From Ekhidna lutea (GTDB lineage: Bacteria; Bacteroidota; Bacteroidia; Cytophagales; Cyclobacteriaceae), in the NCBI RefSeq assembly GCF_900188325.1, contig NZ_FZPD01000003.1, forward strand, positions 558,001 to 622,000: a stretch of 64,000 nucleotides of DNA, given 5' to 3'. The notes under the pieces are model-generated. The model was not told the origin of the DNA. It was given only the letters and a program-made list of their open reading frames with translations, and searched no databases. Below are positions 62,958-64,000 of the stretch, one piece after another (position 1 is the first letter of the stretch; each line of letters starts with the position of its first letter). The translations under genes were made by a program, and so were the position numbers.

Positions 62958-63860
62958 CTATTTATTCTCATCCTTGATTCTTCTCATCATTTTCGTATGG
63001 TCTTTTGCGTTGTAACTCTGCCATAAAATCTGCTGAACAATCCAATCATCATTTTCATTTTTTGTCATTAACAAATAGTCGAAACCCCAGATGGCGTAGA
63101 CCTTCACGTTAGCGACACGTTCATCCATATCCAGTATTTCTACTTGTTTAGGTGCAGTAGGAGGGATCCATCCTTTCTTATTATAGGTTGCTGCTATATT
63201 CTTTAATTCTTCATAGGTCATGGGGCTTATGGACCATGAGCTGTCTTTTCTGGAGTAGTAGTAGCCTTGTTTTACAAGGCTAGGAGAAATGCTTACAAGC
63301 AATGTAGTGTCTACTTTATAAATGCTCTCAAGATAGTTCATGGCAGCCTTGGTAATCTTTTTCCGGTCATCGGAATACCAATCGTCCAACATCAAGGGAA
63401 GGGGATTCTCATCATCTTCATCGTACCAGACCATTGCCGCTATTTTCCACTCATTCTGTTCATTTTTGATAAGTTGAATGCTATTAATGCCTCGTTTTTT
63501 ATGAACGCCCTGAGGTGTTTTTACTTCTGCTTTATAGGAACTGAGAAAGTGTGCGATATTTCCATAGATCTCTGATTTGTTTGAAATCTCGAATTCTGTG
63601 GCTTCCAAAATGATCCCTTCCCTGATTTGATCCTCATAGACTTTCAAAAATTCGACCGGTGTAAAGGAAGCCACAGTTGAATCGCTTACCCACTTAAACT
63701 GTGCATTCTCTGTGAAAAGCTTCAGCCCTTCCTTAAAATCGGGTATGGTTTTCCCATCGTAATTAATCGACGTGTAAAGCGCATCCACAGTCTCTTGAGG
63801 GGTTTGGGCATTTAGGCCAATAACCAGGGCAAATAGTAATAATGTTAGGTTGTTTTTCAT
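62958..63860 (-). CDS. Exported two-domain NTF2/lumazine-binding-like protein
   Basis: A 300-residue protein with signal MKNNLTLLLFALVIGLNAQ. The N-terminal half (residues 20-150) looks like a SnoaL/NTF2 fold (ETVDALYTSINYDGKTIPDF, EWKIAAMVWYDED). The C-terminal half (~170-300) resembles a second such fold with FDYLLMTKNENDDWIVQQI. Ligand unknown. It lies 43 bases upstream of the next cluster gene. Confidence 0.72.
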   Translation of the reverse strand: MKNNLTLLLFALVIGLNAQTPQETVDALYTSINYDGKTIPDFKEGLKLFTENAQFKWVSDSTVASFTPVEFLKVYEDQIREGIILEATEFEISNKSEIYGNIAHFLSSYKAEVKTPQGVHKKRGINSIQLIKNEQNEWKIAAMVWYDEDDENPLPLMLDDWYSDDRKKITKAAMNYLESIYKVDTTLLVSISPSLVKQGYYYSRKDSSWSISPMTYEELKNIAATYNKKGWIPPTAPKQVEILDMDERVANVKVYAIWGFDYLLMTKNENDDWIVQQILWQSYNAKDHTKMMRRIKDENK

Positions 63861-63863
63861 ATT

Positions 63864-64000
63864 TTAATAAGTTTGGGAAGTTGAATTCTTTGAGAAACTT
63901 TTTAAAGCGCTCTCAATCTGCACACCTGATGCGCCAACACCGTTATATGGTTCTTCAGCTCGCATATCTAGCTTAAGCAGCTCTACTTTAATGTCTCCAT
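63864..64000 (-). CDS. C-terminal end of an unidentified CDS
   Basis: The frame read from the right edge (last full codon starting at 63998) encodes GDIKVELLKLDMRAEEPYNG and VGASGVQIESALKSF, then stops with TAA at 63864-63866. Only 44 residues are visible and there is no recognisable domain. The frame agrees with the direction of the neighbouring genes, so it is probably the 5' member of the same minus-strand cluster. Confidence 0.5.
   Translation of the reverse strand, partial: GDIKVELLKLDMRAEEPYNGVGASGVQIESALKSFSKNSTSQTY

Overview
The window is a 64 kb piece of a Bacteroidota chromosome, most likely from a marine member of the Cytophagales. Four things point there: the order rpoA-rplQ-carA-eno; an acyl-ACP desaturase, a fused IcmF mutase and many small lipoproteins; a secreted peptidase with a type IX secretion (T9SS) sorting tail; and promoter-like motifs of the Bacteroidota form (TTTG, about 19 bases, TAnnTTTG). 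No tRNA, rRNA, CRISPR array or plasmid/phage module was seen. The window is mostly ordinary chromosome with short accessory insertions.

Layout. 1-3.7 kb: the 3' end of rpoA, rplQ, carA and eno in tight succession. 3.7-8.7 kb (minus strand): a VOC protein, a TPR lipoprotein, a lipoprotein-type flavin amine oxidase, and a solitary nuclease-helicase (PD-(D/E)XK plus DUF2075) that looks like a defence or mobile-element gene. 8.7-11.5 kb: a BlaI repressor and a BlaR1-like M56 protein fused to an M23 domain, a coiled coil and an amidase_3 domain, behind an AT-rich dyad operator. 11.5-28.8 kb: transporters (MFS, APC, TerC), a hybrid histidine kinase, a Rieske oxygenase, a desaturase, a nucleoid-associated protein, lipoproteins, a small kinase, a class V aminotransferase, DUF2461, and a nonsense-mutated DUF559 nuclease flanked by three copies of a palindromic repeat. 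28.9-43.1 kb: IcmF, a membrane/propeller protein, a methyltransferase, a thioesterase, DnaJ-TPR, CrcB, AcpH, TerB-like, CBS and serine-hydrolase genes. 43.1-46.6 kb: a REP-associated tyrosine transposase (RAYT) next to a REP hairpin and carrying another inside its own frame, then a T9SS-exported M23 peptidase. 46.6-55.1 kb: Calx-beta, VCBS and NHL surface lipoproteins, a PadR two-gene operon, YjbQ, a membrane-anchored AraC regulator and a 52-residue Lacal_2735 protein. 55.2-64 kb: a minus-strand cluster with a cupin, an FtsX-type permease, DoxX, two paralogous alpha/beta-hydrolase-like exported proteins and NTF2-like proteins.

How genes may work together. The BlaI/M56-fusion pair is self-contained: the repressor and sensor overlap by 4 bp, and the sensor carries two peptidoglycan-binding folds that both lack an expected catalytic residue. 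It may therefore read cell-wall state rather than cut wall. The divergent APC permease and Rieske oxygenase could import and oxidise one amine or amino-acid-like substrate. Two unrelated nuclease/transposase families (DUF559 and RAYT) each sit inside their own palindromic repeat family, which suggests two independent repeat-spreading systems.

The strongest leads are the triple-fusion sensor, the solitary nuclease-helicase, the RAYT gene interrupted in frame by its own repeat, and the DUF559/repeat element. All calls come from reading sequence and recalled family motifs; no database search was run.
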